A DNA stretch of 64,000 nt, taken from contig NZ_NESS01000016.1 in the NCBI RefSeq assembly GCF_002128425.1, forward strand, positions 18,101 to 82,100. Reading direction: 5' to 3'. Numbering within the stretch: the stretch's first letter is position 1; every line of letters begins with the position of its first letter. The notes under the pieces were generated by a model. The model searched no databases, had not been told where the DNA came from, and saw nothing but the letters and a program-made list of their open reading frames with translations. The translations under genes and the position numbers were made by a program. Shown here piece by piece: positions 35,599 through 45,412 of the stretch. This stretch comes from Gottfriedia acidiceleris (GTDB lineage: Bacteria > Bacillota > Bacilli > Bacillales > Bacillaceae_G).

Positions 35599-36918
35599 AT
35601 GTATTTACATGGTAATAGTCGAATTAATAATGAAGGACATCTAGAAATCGGAGGTTGTGATACTGTTGATTTAGCAAAAAATTACGGTACGCCTCTATAC
35701 ATTTATGACGAAGCATTAATTGAATCAAAATGTAGGGAATTCCATGAAGCTTTAAGAGAAACGGGAATGAAATATCAAGTTGCTTATGCAAGTAAAGCGT
35801 TTCTATGTGTTGAACAAGCCCGCTTAATAGAAAGAGAAGGACTATGCCTAGACGTTGTTTCTGGTGGAGAGCTATTTACAGCTATACAAGCAGGCTATCC
35901 GGCTGAGAAAATTCACTTTCATGGAAACAACAAAACAATTGAAGAAATTGAAGAAGCTTTAAATGCAAAAATCGGTTGTTTTGTAGTCGATAATTTCTTT
36001 GAGCTAGAAGTATTACAAGCTTTAGCTGAACAGCGTAATGAAGAAGTATCAATATTATTACGTGTAACACCAGGTGTAGAAGCACATACACATGAGTATG
36101 TAATGACAGGCCAAGAGGACTCTAAGTTCGGATTCGATATTATGTCTGCTCAAGCTAATGAAGCAGTGGAAGTTTCATTAAATTCAAATAACCTAAAATT
36201 ATTAGGAATACATTCACATATAGGATCTCAAATTTTTGAGCCAGATGGATTTGTTCATGCAATCAATGTATTAATGAGTTTTTTAAATGGACTTAAAAAC
36301 GATTTAGGCTTTACAGCTGAAATATTAAATGTAGGTGGGGGTTTCGGAATTCGTTATACTTCTGAAGACGAACCTTTAGCTGTCGCAAAGCACATTGAAA
36401 AAATTACTACTATTATTAAACAACAATGTGAAGAGTTAGATTACAAACTACCAGAATTATGGTTAGAACCAGGACGTAGTATTGTTGGGGAAGCTGGAAC
36501 AACACTATATACGATTGGTTCAACAAAAACTCTTCCTTCAATTCGTAAATATGTATCTGTTGATGGGGGAATGACTGATAATATTCGTCCTGCACTATAT
36601 GGATCAAAATACGAAGCGATGCTAGCAAATCGAGCAAATGATGAGAATAAAGAAGTTGTATCGATTGCTGGTAAATGCTGTGAAAGTGGCGATATGTTAA
36701 TTTGGGATTGTAACCTACCTGTTGTAGAAAACAGTGATTTATTAGCTGTATCTTGCACCGGTGCTTATGGCTATTCAATGGCTAATAATTATAACCGTAT
36801 CCGTCGCCCAGCAGTAGTCTTTGTTAAAGATGGTGTTTCAAGAGAAGTAGTTCGTCGCGAAACATATGAAGATTTAGTAAGAAACGATAGAGTTTACATT
36901 GAAAACTCTAGTAGATAA
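35599..36918 (+). CDS. lysA: Diaminopimelate decarboxylase
   Basis: PLP enzyme for the last step of lysine synthesis (meso-diaminopimelate to lysine and CO2). The 439-aa product has the PLP-lysine segment YQVAYASKAFLC, HIGSQI, the glycine loop NVGGGFGIRY, EPGRSIVGEAG and the catalytic CCESGDML site of the neighbouring subunit, ending with AYGYSMANNYN. GAAGGGAG precedes ATG. It is controlled by the L-box riboswitch immediately upstream and transcribed alone. A structured repeat follows. Confidence 0.95.
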   Translation: MYLHGNSRINNEGHLEIGGCDTVDLAKNYGTPLYIYDEALIESKCREFHEALRETGMKYQVAYASKAFLCVEQARLIEREGLCLDVVSGGELFTAIQAGYPAEKIHFHGNNKTIEEIEEALNAKIGCFVVDNFFELEVLQALAEQRNEEVSILLRVTPGVEAHTHEYVMTGQEDSKFGFDIMSAQANEAVEVSLNSNNLKLLGIHSHIGSQIFEPDGFVHAINVLMSFLNGLKNDLGFTAEILNVGGGFGIRYTSEDEPLAVAKHIEKITTIIKQQCEELDYKLPELWLEPGRSIVGEAGTTLYTIGSTKTLPSIRKYVSVDGGMTDNIRPALYGSKYEAMLANRANDENKEVVSIAGKCCESGDMLIWDCNLPVVENSDLLAVSCTGAYGYSMANNYNRIRRPAVVFVKDGVSREVVRRETYEDLVRNDRVYIENSSR

Positions 36919-36982
36919 TTAACATTTTTGTGTTATTTGTCTCAGGTACTGAGTCAATGTTTAGACAAAACACTTAAATTTT

Positions 36983-37098
36983 GATTTTCAGACTGATTGC
37001 AAGCGCTTGTCTATCGAGGCGCGAAGTTACCCTAGACGGTAATGAGCACCGCAGACAGGCGAAGTAACGAAGAAAGCGAGCGTTTGTCAACATTCTGA
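36983..37098. repeat. Interspersed structured repeat, copy A
   Basis: Copy A is 116 bp and shares blocks with copy B at 43406-43538: GATTTTCAGACTGATTG, AGTTACCCTAGACGGTAAT, AGCACC, AAGTAACGA, and GAGCGTTTGTCAACA...TCTGA. The ends are mutually inverted (TCAGACTG / ATTCTGA). It lies between lysA and a terminator-like hairpin (ACACTTCTATG / ATAGAAGTGT). It resembles the non-mobile small repeats (bcr-type) of Bacillus genomes. Confidence 0.7.
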
Positions 37099-37128
37099 CA
37101 CTTCTATGTAATATAGAAGTGTTTTATT
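37099..37128 (+). terminator. Terminator joined to repeat copy A
   Basis: The stem ACACTTCTAT / ATAGAAGTGT has a short loop and a TTTTATTT tail, directly after the repeat. Confidence 0.75.
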
Positions 37129-37273
37129 TCGTTTTCCTTAATAGTATATGATAATTTATCGACATATAAAGACATATTTATCATTTATATTACAATATTG
37201 TAACAATTGCGACTCTCTTCGGGAATCTATGGTATAAATATTTACGTAGATTAGCGAGAGGAGAAACGCTGAA

Positions 37274-38485
37274 ATGTTAAGAAAAAAACTAGTAGTGCTG
37301 GCGATGGCAAGTACAATAGTATTATCATTAGCGCCAAATGCTTCAGTATTAGCTGATAGCAAAGTTGATAAAAAGCAAGCTGAAGTAGATAAGTTCCAAT
37401 CACAATTCAAAGAACTAAGCAACGAAGTAAAGAAAATAGATGCTCAAATTAAAACAACTAAGCAAAACATAGAAGCAAAAAAAGCAGAAATTTCTGAAAC
37501 AGAAGAGATTATTAAAGATAAAAAAGCAAGAATTACATACTTATCAGACAGAATTGAAAAACGTAACGATTTATTAGAGGATCGTTTAGTTGCAATGCAA
37601 AAGCAACCAAAAGTTAATCTAGTAACAGATGTTTTATTTGATTCAGATTCTATCGTAGATTTCATTAATCGAGTAAACTCAATTTCAACACTTTTTGAAG
37701 CTGATCAAAATATCATTAAAGAACAAAAGTCTGAACAAGCAGAAGTTGAAAAGGAAAAACGTCTTGTTGACGAGAAGAAAGAATCTTTAGTAAATGCAAA
37801 AGAAGATTTAGTTGCTCAACAAAGTGAACTTTCTAAATCACAAGCTGAAAAACAAAAATCATTAAATACTGCTGAAGCTAACTTAAAGTTAGCTGTTAAA
37901 GAACTAGAGAATGCAAAAGAAGACGAAAGAGTTCAACGTCTTGAGCAACAATCTCTTGAACTAGCTGCTTTATCTAGCGATGATGATGAAGATGACAGCG
38001 TTAGCACTCCAGCTACAAAATCTAGTTCAAATTCTGAATCGAAATCTAGTTCAAATTCTGATTCAAAACCTAGCTCAAACTCAAACTCTGGATCTAATTC
38101 AGGTTCAAATAACGATGGCCCAGCTGCAACTGGAAATTCAATTGTAGATTATGCTTTACAATACCGAGGTGTACCTTATGTATTTGGTGGAACGTCACCA
38201 AGCGGTTTTGATTGCAGTGGTTTCATTTGGTATGTATATTCACATAATGGATATGGCATCTCTCGTGGAAATGTAAAAACATATTGGAGTAATGCTACAA
38301 AAATCAGCTCTCCACAACCTGGTGACCTAGTATTCTTGCAAAATACTTATATTAATGGTCCTTCACATATGGGTATTTACATTGGCGGAAATAAAATGGT
38401 TCATGCTGGAAGTAAAGGTATCAGCGTAATCAGCTTAAGTAATAGCTGGGTTCGTTCTCACTTCCTAGGCTATGGAAAATTCTAA
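37274..38485 (+). CDS. CwlO-like NlpC/P60 peptidoglycan endopeptidase
   Basis: Secreted DL-endopeptidase acting on cell-wall cross-link peptides during growth. The 403-aa layout is: signal peptide (ending VLA), a long coiled coil (about residues 30-215, as in CwlO/PcsB), a Ser/Asn-rich linker and a C-terminal NlpC/P60 domain from about 285. The catalytic Cys is in FDCSGFIWYV, the His in SHMGIYIGGNKMVHAG. AGAGGAG precedes ATG. A terminator (38494-38532) follows. Confidence 0.9.
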   Translation: MLRKKLVVLAMASTIVLSLAPNASVLADSKVDKKQAEVDKFQSQFKELSNEVKKIDAQIKTTKQNIEAKKAEISETEEIIKDKKARITYLSDRIEKRNDLLEDRLVAMQKQPKVNLVTDVLFDSDSIVDFINRVNSISTLFEADQNIIKEQKSEQAEVEKEKRLVDEKKESLVNAKEDLVAQQSELSKSQAEKQKSLNTAEANLKLAVKELENAKEDERVQRLEQQSLELAALSSDDDEDDSVSTPATKSSSNSESKSSSNSDSKPSSNSNSGSNSGSNNDGPAATGNSIVDYALQYRGVPYVFGGTSPSGFDCSGFIWYVYSHNGYGISRGNVKTYWSNATKISSPQPGDLVFLQNTYINGPSHMGIYIGGNKMVHAGSKGISVISLSNSWVRSHFLGYGKF

Positions 38486-38493
38486 TAGTTTAT

Positions 38494-38532
38494 TAACCTC
38501 GTATTATAATTAGTATAGTACGAGGTTTTTTA
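38494..38532. terminator. Convergent terminator
   Basis: The stem AACCTCGTA...TACGAGGTT has a T-rich tail between the hydrolase and mscL. Confidence 0.8.
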
Positions 38533-38568
38533 TTTTCTATTAAAAATTGCCAAAAAGATATAAGCTCT

Positions 38569-38970
38569 TTAGCTTATATCTTTTTGGTTTTTAACCTGTT
38601 CTTTTAATAAATCACGAATTTCAATAAGTAAGGATTCTTCTTTAGTAGGAACAACAGGTTTTGCTTCTTCTACTTCTTTCCTTCTAAATGATAGTTTATT
38701 GATTAATCGAATAAAGAAAAATACTGAAATTGATATAATAAGGAAATCAACCACTGTTTGGATGAACAGGCCATATCTGATTTCAGTTTTATTATATGTG
38801 TACATTAATTTAGAGAAATCAATACCACCAGAGATTAATCCAATTATTGGCATCATAATATCAGCAACTAAAGAAGATACAATCTTTCCAAAGGCACCAC
38901 CAATAATTACCCCGACTGCTAAATCAAGTACATTCCCTTTTAGGGCAAACTTCTTAAATTCTTCAAACAT
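38569..38970 (-). CDS. mscL: Large-conductance mechanosensitive channel
   Basis: A pressure-release channel in the cytoplasmic membrane. The 133-aa product starts [24 protein letters not shown], with the gating helix [18 protein letters not shown], a second helix ([19 protein letters not shown]) and a Lys/Glu-rich C-terminal bundle. GGAGGACATTA precedes the ATG. The size and motif order match the family exactly. A hairpin over its last codons (AAAAGATATAAGCT / AGCTTATATCTTTT) ends transcription. Confidence 0.96.
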   Translation of the reverse strand: MFEEFKKFALKGNVLDLAVGVIIGGAFGKIVSSLVADIMMPIIGLISGGIDFSKLMYTYNKTEIRYGLFIQTVVDFLIISISVFFFIRLINKLSFRRKEVEEAKPVVPTKEESLLIEIRDLLKEQVKNQKDIS

Positions 38971-39121
38971 ATTTAATGTCCTCCTGTATAATTATCGTAT
39001 AAGTTTACATACAAATTTAAATTCTTTCAAGTTAGCAATTGGTCTTTTTAAGCAAAAATATTTATATCGTCAATTAGATATGGTAAATATAATTAATGAC
39101 AATTTTTAGGAGGAGTAAGGT

Positions 39122-40069
39122 ATGGGCACAGAATTAGCTACATTTGCTGGTGGATGTTTTTGGTGTATGGTAAAACCGTTTGATCAACAGGACGGAATTA
39201 TAAAAGTTGTGTCAGGTTATACAGGTGGGGAAAAAGAAAACCCAACATATGAAGAAGTATGCACTCATTTAACAGGTCATTACGAAGCTGTTCAAATTAC
39301 ATTTGATCCAGAAGTATATCCTTATGAAAAATTATTGGACTTATTTTGGCAACAAATTGACCCAACAGATGTAGGTGGGCAATTTAATGATCGAGGTAGT
39401 TCTTATAAAACTGCAATATTTTATCATAATGAAAATCAAAAAGAGCTAGCTCTAGCTTCAAAAGATAAACTAGAGAAAAGTGGCGTTTTCAAGAAACCAA
39501 TTGTGACAGAAATTTTATCTGCGAAACCATTTTATGAAGCAGAAGAATATCATCAGCATTATTATAAGAAGCATCCGATTCGTTACCAGCTTTACTTTAA
39601 AGGATCTGGTCGTCAAAAATTTTTAAAGGAACACTGGAAAACTGGCCAAGAAGAATTGAAGCAAAAACTAACACCAATTCAGTATGCTGTTACTCAAGAA
39701 GATGCAACTGAACCACCATTTAGAAATGAGTTCTGGAATCATAAGGAAAAAGGAATTTATGTTGATATCGTATCAGGTATACCTTTATTTAGTTCATTAG
39801 ACAAATTTGATTCAGGTTGTGGATGGCCAAGTTTCACAAGGCCGATTTTAAAAGGTGAAATTGAAGAGAAGAAGGATTATAGCCACGGGATGTTGCGTAT
39901 TGAAGTGAGAAGTTCTGAAGCTGATTCGCATCTAGGTCATGTTTTTGATGATGGACCTGGACCTGAGGGCCTTCGCTACTGCATTAACTCTGCTGCATTA
40001 AAATTTATTCCATATGAAAAAATGGATGAAGAGGGTTATGGTAATTATAAGAGTATCTTTCTTAAATAG
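39122..40069 (+). CDS. msrAB: Fused peptide methionine sulfoxide reductase A/B
   Basis: Repairs both S- and R-sulfoxides of methionine. The 315-aa fusion has MsrA first (catalytic Cys in FAGGCFWCM, then [16 protein letters not shown] and EYHQHYY) and MsrB from about residue 170 ([35 protein letters not shown]). The MsrB zinc Cys pairs (CxxC) are not obvious. RBS AGGAGGAG. Terminator at 40124-40153. Confidence 0.94.
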   Translation: MGTELATFAGGCFWCMVKPFDQQDGIIKVVSGYTGGEKENPTYEEVCTHLTGHYEAVQITFDPEVYPYEKLLDLFWQQIDPTDVGGQFNDRGSSYKTAIFYHNENQKELALASKDKLEKSGVFKKPIVTEILSAKPFYEAEEYHQHYYKKHPIRYQLYFKGSGRQKFLKEHWKTGQEELKQKLTPIQYAVTQEDATEPPFRNEFWNHKEKGIYVDIVSGIPLFSSLDKFDSGCGWPSFTRPILKGEIEEKKDYSHGMLRIEVRSSEADSHLGHVFDDGPGPEGLRYCINSAALKFIPYEKMDEEGYGNYKSIFLK

Positions 40070-40123
40070 TCTCTAAGGATATTTAACTAATTACGATCTA
40101 ATTGTTGAAATAATTAAGATTTG

Positions 40124-40153
40124 AACCGAGATGTCTATTCGTCTCGGTTTTTT
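40124..40153 (+). terminator. Intrinsic terminator after msrAB
   Basis: The stem AACCGAGA / TCTCGGTT is followed by seven T. Confidence 0.88.
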
Positions 40154-40348
40154 TATCTATATTAGGAAGGGGATGGTATTTATCTAATCTAATCATTAGT
40201 TTCTTAATATTGTCCTAAATATTTTTTAAAAAGTTTTCTGAAAATATTTACAATTGTGAAATAAGTGTGTTAATATAAAAGTGTCACAAAGTTGTCACAA
40301 ATTAGGTATTGCAATTCACAAAAAAAACGAAACAGGAGGTTAATCATT

Positions 40349-40576
40349 ATGAAGCACACTGATTATGAAATCGTTGAAACATATACTCAATATTCTGGTA
40401 TTGCCTTTTTTATTGGTCTTATTCTTTTTTTACTATATTTCACTGGAAGCGGTTTCTTACATACAGGCGTGAGCTTAACGGTGAGCATAGTATTGATGGG
40501 CTCTTGTTCAACCTTATTTCTATTAGGTACTTTTTTGGGATTGATGTTCTCAATTTCTTCAAAAGAACAAGTTTAA
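40349..40576 (+). CDS. Hypothetical 75-aa membrane protein
   Basis: The product has two hydrophobic segments (about residues 14-32 and 41-68) and a short hydrophilic start MKHTDYEIVETY. A perfect AGGAGG at 8-9 bases fixes ATG 40349; the frame extends to 40292 without a site. A terminator (GGGTGTTCAA / TTGAACGCCC, 40594-40634) follows. No family recognised. Confidence 0.65.
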   Translation: MKHTDYEIVETYTQYSGIAFFIGLILFLLYFTGSGFLHTGVSLTVSIVLMGSCSTLFLLGTFLGLMFSISSKEQV

Positions 40577-40593
40577 AAGTTTAAAAAAAGAGT

Positions 40594-40634
40594 GGGTGTT
40601 CAATGACGAAAAGTCAATTGAACGCCCTTTTGTT
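40594..40634 (+). terminator. Intrinsic terminator
   Basis: The stem GGGTGTTCAA / TTGAACGCCC has an inner TGAC/GTCA helix and a TTTTGTTTTGTT tail. Confidence 0.85.
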
Positions 40635-40744
40635 TTGTTAACATATTTAATCGGATCCGTGTATAAAGTAATTTGAAACTTAAAATTCTTCCGATACGAT
40701 TTAAATATGGAAGTTGTATATGCACTAGGAGGTGTCGCTTAAGG

Positions 40745-42016
40745 ATGAATTTTTTTAAAAAGTTAAAAGGTATGGATCGTAATGTGTGGATTCGAGTGAT
40801 TGGAGAAACAATTACGAGTAGTGCGATGATGATGCTTATGCCATTTTTTGCTCTATACCTAGAAGGTAAAGTTGATTCAATGCTAAAGGTTGGATTTATT
40901 ATGTCAATTTCACCTATAGCATCTTTATTTGGTTCGATGGCTGGTGGTAGACTCGCTGATTTATATGGTCGAAAACGTATGATGGTTTTTTCGACGCTTG
41001 GAACATCTCTTATTTTAGTTTCCTTTGCTTTAGTAGAAGGCTATACAGCATTTTTAATTTTATCGATTTTGCTAGGTATTAGTAACTCTTTTTTTAGTCC
41101 AGCGGCTTCTGCAATGGTAGCTGATGTAACTGAACCAGAAGAAAGAACTGAAGCATATGGATTATTGAGGGTTGGAAGTAATGTAGGTACTGTGATTGGC
41201 CCGTTATTAGGAAGTTCAGTCGTGTACTTTTCTAAAGACAGTTTATTTTATATTGCAGCAATCACTTTAGGACTTTATAGTATTGCACAATTAATTCTAT
41301 TAAAAGAAACACTTCCTGCCGAAAAGAATGTTAAAGAAAAGAATGAAGTAACGAAAATTCCTTTAAAAAAGGTTATGAAAATCATTAGTTCTGATAAATT
41401 ATTACTTTTTTACGTAGCAACAGGTGTGATTATTTCTATGGGATTCTCACAAATTGAAGGAATGCTCCCACTTTATTTTAAACAAACCATTCAATCGCAA
41501 TTTGGCATGTGGAATCCTTATCCATTTTTAATGTCGCTTAATGGATTGTTAGTTGTTCTTTTACAATTTCCAATATCAAGTTATTTATCGAATCGTTCAA
41601 TTGGAAAAACGATGTTTTATGGAACTATATTATTTGGCTTAGGTATTTTATCAATCGGTTTTGCACCTCCATTATTACTTTCAGTTGGATTAGGTAAGTG
41701 GATGATTCTATTTTTCTTGGCGATTATCTTCATATACTACACATTTGGAGAAATGGTTATGTCTCCAGTCCAAATGACATTTGTAGCCAATATTGCGCCT
41801 GAAGAATTAAGAGCGACCTATATGGCTGTTGGTAGTATGAAATGGACGATTGGTGGTTTTCTGGGACCATTACTAGGTGGTTTTTTATTTGATTTAGAAC
41901 TTGGTATATGGCTTTTTATTATTCTTGGATTAGGCGTTGTATTCTCAGGAATAATGTATCGCTCACTTGATGAGAAAGTAGCAATTAGAGATAATCAACA
42001 GGGTATAGCGCAATAG
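40745..42016 (+). CDS. MFS multidrug-type transporter
   Basis: The 423-aa, twelve-helix transporter is of the MdtG/YitG-like group. Motif A is present in loop 2-3 (GGRLADLYGRKRMM), the family motif in helix 4-5 (GVISNSFFSPAASAMVADVT-like) and LRVGSNVGTVIGPLLG. ATG 40745 follows AGGAGGT at 11 bases; the frame is open further upstream without a site. A terminator (AGTATAGCTC / GGGCTATACT) lies at 42083-42114. Confidence 0.85.
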   Translation: MNFFKKLKGMDRNVWIRVIGETITSSAMMMLMPFFALYLEGKVDSMLKVGFIMSISPIASLFGSMAGGRLADLYGRKRMMVFSTLGTSLILVSFALVEGYTAFLILSILLGISNSFFSPAASAMVADVTEPEERTEAYGLLRVGSNVGTVIGPLLGSSVVYFSKDSLFYIAAITLGLYSIAQLILLKETLPAEKNVKEKNEVTKIPLKKVMKIISSDKLLLFYVATGVIISMGFSQIEGMLPLYFKQTIQSQFGMWNPYPFLMSLNGLLVVLLQFPISSYLSNRSIGKTMFYGTILFGLGILSIGFAPPLLLSVGLGKWMILFFLAIIFIYYTFGEMVMSPVQMTFVANIAPEELRATYMAVGSMKWTIGGFLGPLLGGFLFDLELGIWLFIILGLGVVFSGIMYRSLDEKVAIRDNQQGIAQ

Positions 42017-42082
42017 GTCGCAGGACGCTTGTTTTCTTTGATGCTTCGTCAACTGAGGGTAATTATACTTGTGTCCACACTA

Positions 42083-42114
42083 AGTATAGCTCAAGTTGGG
42101 CTATACTTTTTTAG
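42083..42114 (+). terminator. Intrinsic terminator
   Basis: The 10-bp stem AGTATAGCTC / GGGCTATACT, with a G-U pair, has a 5-base loop and six T. Confidence 0.82.
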
Positions 42115-42185
42115 TTGTCAAGAAATCACAAAACAGCTATCATTGCATATGTTGTAAAGAAAAATAGGTTTCTACCCATAAAAGC

Positions 42186-42214
42186 TTATACACTTTTGTA
42201 TAAAGTGGTACAAT
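42186..42214 (+). promoter_or_regulatory. Promoter of ddl
   Basis: TTATAC, a 17-base spacer and TACAAT lie some 30 bases before the start codon. The -35 box is weak. Confidence 0.5.
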
Positions 42215-42245
42215 AGGGAGAGCAAAAAATAGTAGGGGGAACATC

Positions 42246-43343
42246 ATGAAGATTAAGTTAGGATTATTATATGGCGGTAAATCTGCTGAACACAAAGTAT
42301 CATTACAAACAGCTTTTGCCGTTATTTCTGCTTTAGATCACACAAAATTTGATGTGTATCCAATTTATATAACAGAACAAGGCGAATGGTTACAAGGGAA
42401 ACAAATTGAGGGGAAAGTAGAAAGTGTTGCAGCTTTAAAATTCTCAAATGAGGATCAACATGTAAATGAAATCGCTCCTGTCGCGTTAACTTCATCAATT
42501 ATTCCTGCAGCTTCAAATCAAGATTCAACTGGCCCGGTTGACGTTATTTTCCCATTATTACATGGACCAAATGGTGAAGATGGAACAGTTCAAGGTTTAC
42601 TTGAGCTTTTAAATATCCCTTATGTAGGAAATGGTGTATTAGCTTCAGCGGCTGGTATGGATAAAGTGATTATGAAAAACTTATTTGCTCAAGCTGGGAT
42701 TCCTCAAGCAAAATATGTACATTTCTTAAAAACAGAGTGGAAAAAAAATGCAGAGTCTTGCTATGAAGTAGTCGAGAAAGAATTAGGCTATCCTGTATTT
42801 GTTAAACCTGCAAACTTAGGTTCAAGTGTTGGTATTACGAAAGCTAAGAATCGTGAAGCATTAATGGCTTCATTTGAAGAAGCATTCCAATTTGACCGTA
42901 AAATAATTATTGAAGAAAACATTGTTGGACGCGAAATTGAAATTGCTGTATTAGGTAACGATCAAGTTGAATGTTCTGTTGTTGGAGAAATCAAACCATC
43001 AGTAGAATTTTATGATTATACTGCAAAATATGAGAGTGGCGATACTGGTTTAATTATTCCTGCTCCAGTAGAAACAGAAACATATGAAAAAATTAAGCAT
43101 TATGCAGAAGTTGCGTTCAAAGCAATCGATGGCTCAGGCTTAACTCGTGCTGATTTCTTTGTAACAGAAGATGGTGGCGTATTAATGAATGAAGTTAATA
43201 CAATGCCTGGATTTACTCCATTCAGCATGTATCCTCAGTTATGGCAGGCTACTGGATTAACATATCCAAAATTAATTGAAAAATTAATAGACCTAGCAAT
43301 TGAACGTTACGAACAAAAACAACAAATTAAATATAATATTTAA
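42246..43343 (+). CDS. ddl: D-alanine--D-alanine ligase
   Basis: ATP-grasp enzyme that makes the D-Ala-D-Ala dipeptide for peptidoglycan. The 365-aa product has [31 protein letters not shown], the ATP-grasp strand [24 protein letters not shown] and the metal site [17 protein letters not shown]. The active-site YDYTAKY points to D-Ala (not D-Lac) use. It is followed by a hairpin and repeat copy B, then murF, which adds this dipeptide to the UDP-MurNAc-tripeptide. Confidence 0.96.
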   Translation: MKIKLGLLYGGKSAEHKVSLQTAFAVISALDHTKFDVYPIYITEQGEWLQGKQIEGKVESVAALKFSNEDQHVNEIAPVALTSSIIPAASNQDSTGPVDVIFPLLHGPNGEDGTVQGLLELLNIPYVGNGVLASAAGMDKVIMKNLFAQAGIPQAKYVHFLKTEWKKNAESCYEVVEKELGYPVFVKPANLGSSVGITKAKNREALMASFEEAFQFDRKIIIEENIVGREIEIAVLGNDQVECSVVGEIKPSVEFYDYTAKYESGDTGLIIPAPVETETYEKIKHYAEVAFKAIDGSGLTRADFFVTEDGGVLMNEVNTMPGFTPFSMYPQLWQATGLTYPKLIEKLIDLAIERYEQKQQIKYNI

Positions 43344-43346
43344 CAA

Positions 43347-43378
43347 TTGAAAACACTATTCATGGTTGAATAGTGTTT
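43347..43378 (+). terminator. Hairpin after ddl
   Basis: The stem AACACTATTCA / TGAATAGTGTT has a 3-base loop and a short T tail. A closely similar hairpin recurs after repeat copy B at 43540-43568. Confidence 0.75.
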
Positions 43379-43405
43379 CAGTGTGTAGGCAAAAGTCTAA
43401 AATCT

Positions 43406-43538
43406 GATTTTCAGACTGATTGAATTCGCTTATCTTTCGAGATGAGAAGTCTGATGAGAAGCGAGTTACCCTAGACGGTAATTTAGCACCTCAGTCAGGC
43501 AAAGTAACGAAAAGAGAGAGCGTTTGTCAACAGTCTGA
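43406..43538. repeat. Interspersed structured repeat, copy B
   Basis: This is a 133-bp relative of copy A (36983-37098). It has the same order of conserved blocks and about 17 additional bases around GAAGTCTGATGAGAAGCG. The terminal inverted segment TTTCAGACTG / CAGTCTGAAA is perfect. It is bracketed by two copies of an AACACTAT...ATAGTGTT hairpin, one on each side. Confidence 0.75.
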
Positions 43539-43611
43539 AACACTATCTCATTGTTGAATAGTGTTTTCATATGAATAGAAGAAAAATGCTATAGAAGAGG
43601 AGTCGGTGACA

Positions 43612-44994
43612 ATGTCAATCGTACGTACTTTATCTCAAATTGTTAATATGATCCCTGGTAGCCAATTAAAGGGTGAAGATATAACAATCAACGGAGTTTC
43701 AACAGACTCACGTATAGATTTAAATGGAAAATTATTTATACCGCTTATCGGTGAGAAATTCGATGCACATCAATTTTTACCTCAAGCAATTGAAAATGGT
43801 GCTAGCGCGGTACTTTGTTCAAGAAAGTTTTCAAATGTTCCAACAAATGCGTCTGTTATTTTAGTGGATGATACATTAGAAGCTTTACAAAAACTGTCTA
43901 AATCATATTTAAGAGAGTGGAATGGTAAAATAGTTGGTATTACAGGGAGCAATGGGAAAACATCGACAAAAGATATTTTAACTAGCATTCTTTCAGCAAA
44001 ATATAAAGTACATAAAACACAAGGGAACTTTAATAACCATATTGGACTTCCATTAACGGTATTAGCGATGGCAGAAGATACAGAGGTTGCTGTATTAGAA
44101 ATGGGTATGAGCAATTTTGGAGAAATTGAATTTTTATCTAACTTAGCTGAGCCTGATGCGGCAATTATTACAAACATCGGTGAATCTCATATGCAGGAAC
44201 TAGGCTCAAGAGCTGGTATTGCAAAGGCAAAGCTTGAAATTGCTAGCGGACTATCTAAAAGTGGATTACTTGTCATTAATGGTGATGAACCATTATTAAT
44301 TGAAGGTACAAGAGACAAAAACTTAAACTATACAATCGAAACTTTTGGTTTTAACGAAAGTAATGATGTATATCCAACGTTTATTGAAATGAATGAATCT
44401 GGTAGTGAATTTGAAATAAATAAAGCGAAGGAAATCCGTTTCAAATTGGGCGTACTAGGCAAACATAATATTAGTAATACGTTGGCAGCTATTGCAATTG
44501 CAAGAAAGTTTTCATTAACATGGGATGAAATTAGTTCTGGTATGCAGAATTTAGAAATGACAAAAATGCGTATGGAGCTATTAAAGAGTGGAAATGGAAT
44601 AACAATTATTAATGATGCCTATAATGCAAGTGTTACATCTATGAAAGCGGCTCTTTTATTTGCTTCAGAACTAAAGGGTTATAATCGAAAATTTGTTGTA
44701 TTTGGCGACATGTTAGAATTAGGTGATCAAGAAATTGCTTTTCATGAAGAAATTGGAGAAGAAGTTGTAAATTTACATTTCGATTATCTTTACACTTTTG
44801 GACCATTAAGTAAATTTGCAGCAACTTCAGCTTTTGAACAAATGGATTCTTCAAGTGTAAAAAGCTTCGAAGATAAAAATAAGTTAATTGAAGATTTATT
44901 ACAACAAGTTCAACCAAATGACCTAGTATTAGTTAAAGCTTCTAGGGGAATGAAATTAGAAGAAGTTGTAAATGCAATAGTAAATCAGGGGTAA
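43612..44994 (+). CDS. murF: UDP-MurNAc-tripeptide--D-Ala-D-Ala ligase
   Basis: Adds D-Ala-D-Ala to the cell-wall precursor in the cytoplasm. The 460-aa Mur ligase has the substrate domain first (GVSTDSR), the P-loop VGITGSNGKTSTKD, the LEMGMSNFGEIEFL and GESHM segments, and IINDAYNASVTSMKAAL with FGDMLELG. ATG 43612 is preferred to GTG 43606, because AGAGGAG is then at normal spacing. It is in the conserved ddl-murF-cshA order. Confidence 0.95.
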   Translation: MSIVRTLSQIVNMIPGSQLKGEDITINGVSTDSRIDLNGKLFIPLIGEKFDAHQFLPQAIENGASAVLCSRKFSNVPTNASVILVDDTLEALQKLSKSYLREWNGKIVGITGSNGKTSTKDILTSILSAKYKVHKTQGNFNNHIGLPLTVLAMAEDTEVAVLEMGMSNFGEIEFLSNLAEPDAAIITNIGESHMQELGSRAGIAKAKLEIASGLSKSGLLVINGDEPLLIEGTRDKNLNYTIETFGFNESNDVYPTFIEMNESGSEFEINKAKEIRFKLGVLGKHNISNTLAAIAIARKFSLTWDEISSGMQNLEMTKMRMELLKSGNGITIINDAYNASVTSMKAALLFASELKGYNRKFVVFGDMLELGDQEIAFHEEIGEEVVNLHFDYLYTFGPLSKFAATSAFEQMDSSSVKSFEDKNKLIEDLLQQVQPNDLVLVKASRGMKLEEVVNAIVNQG

Positions 44995-45412
44995 ACGTAT
45001 GGATAATGGTAGGGGAAATAAGTATAAAATTTTTGCCTATTCCCTTAGTTTTGCTCTTCGCTTTTGCGTATACTAAATAAAGGAAAATACAATGTGAAAA
45101 CTTTATATGCGTAATTTAACAAATGAAAACTGTTCGTAATATAAGGCGTGAAGAAGCCTGTAAACATGATTTTATGGTGAATTTAACGATTTTTTAAGGG
45201 CAAAATATCGTTTGGGAATCAAATTGTTAGAATATAACTTCATTTGCTTTTTGGATAGAATGTCCGTATAATGGGTAGATATTGTTTCCTTTTCATGATA
45301 CTTCGGACTATTGTTTTCCACTAAAAACGAACCTTCCATATGAACAGTCACGAAACATATAATTTTTTAAAATTTTTATAGATCAATTGAGATACAAAGG
45401 AGATTAACCAAA
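44995..45412. other. Long leader region before cshA
   Basis: The 418 bases hold no ORF I trust. DEAD-box helicase genes commonly have long leaders; here I see an AT-rich segment and small hairpins, but no recognised riboswitch. The promoter of cshA should be in this region. Confidence 0.4.

Noticed and set aside
42017..42080. Third copy of the lysA/ddl-type repeat after the MFS gene
   Set aside because: Only short similarities (CGCTTGTTTTCTTT, GGGTAATT) and none of the diagnostic blocks.
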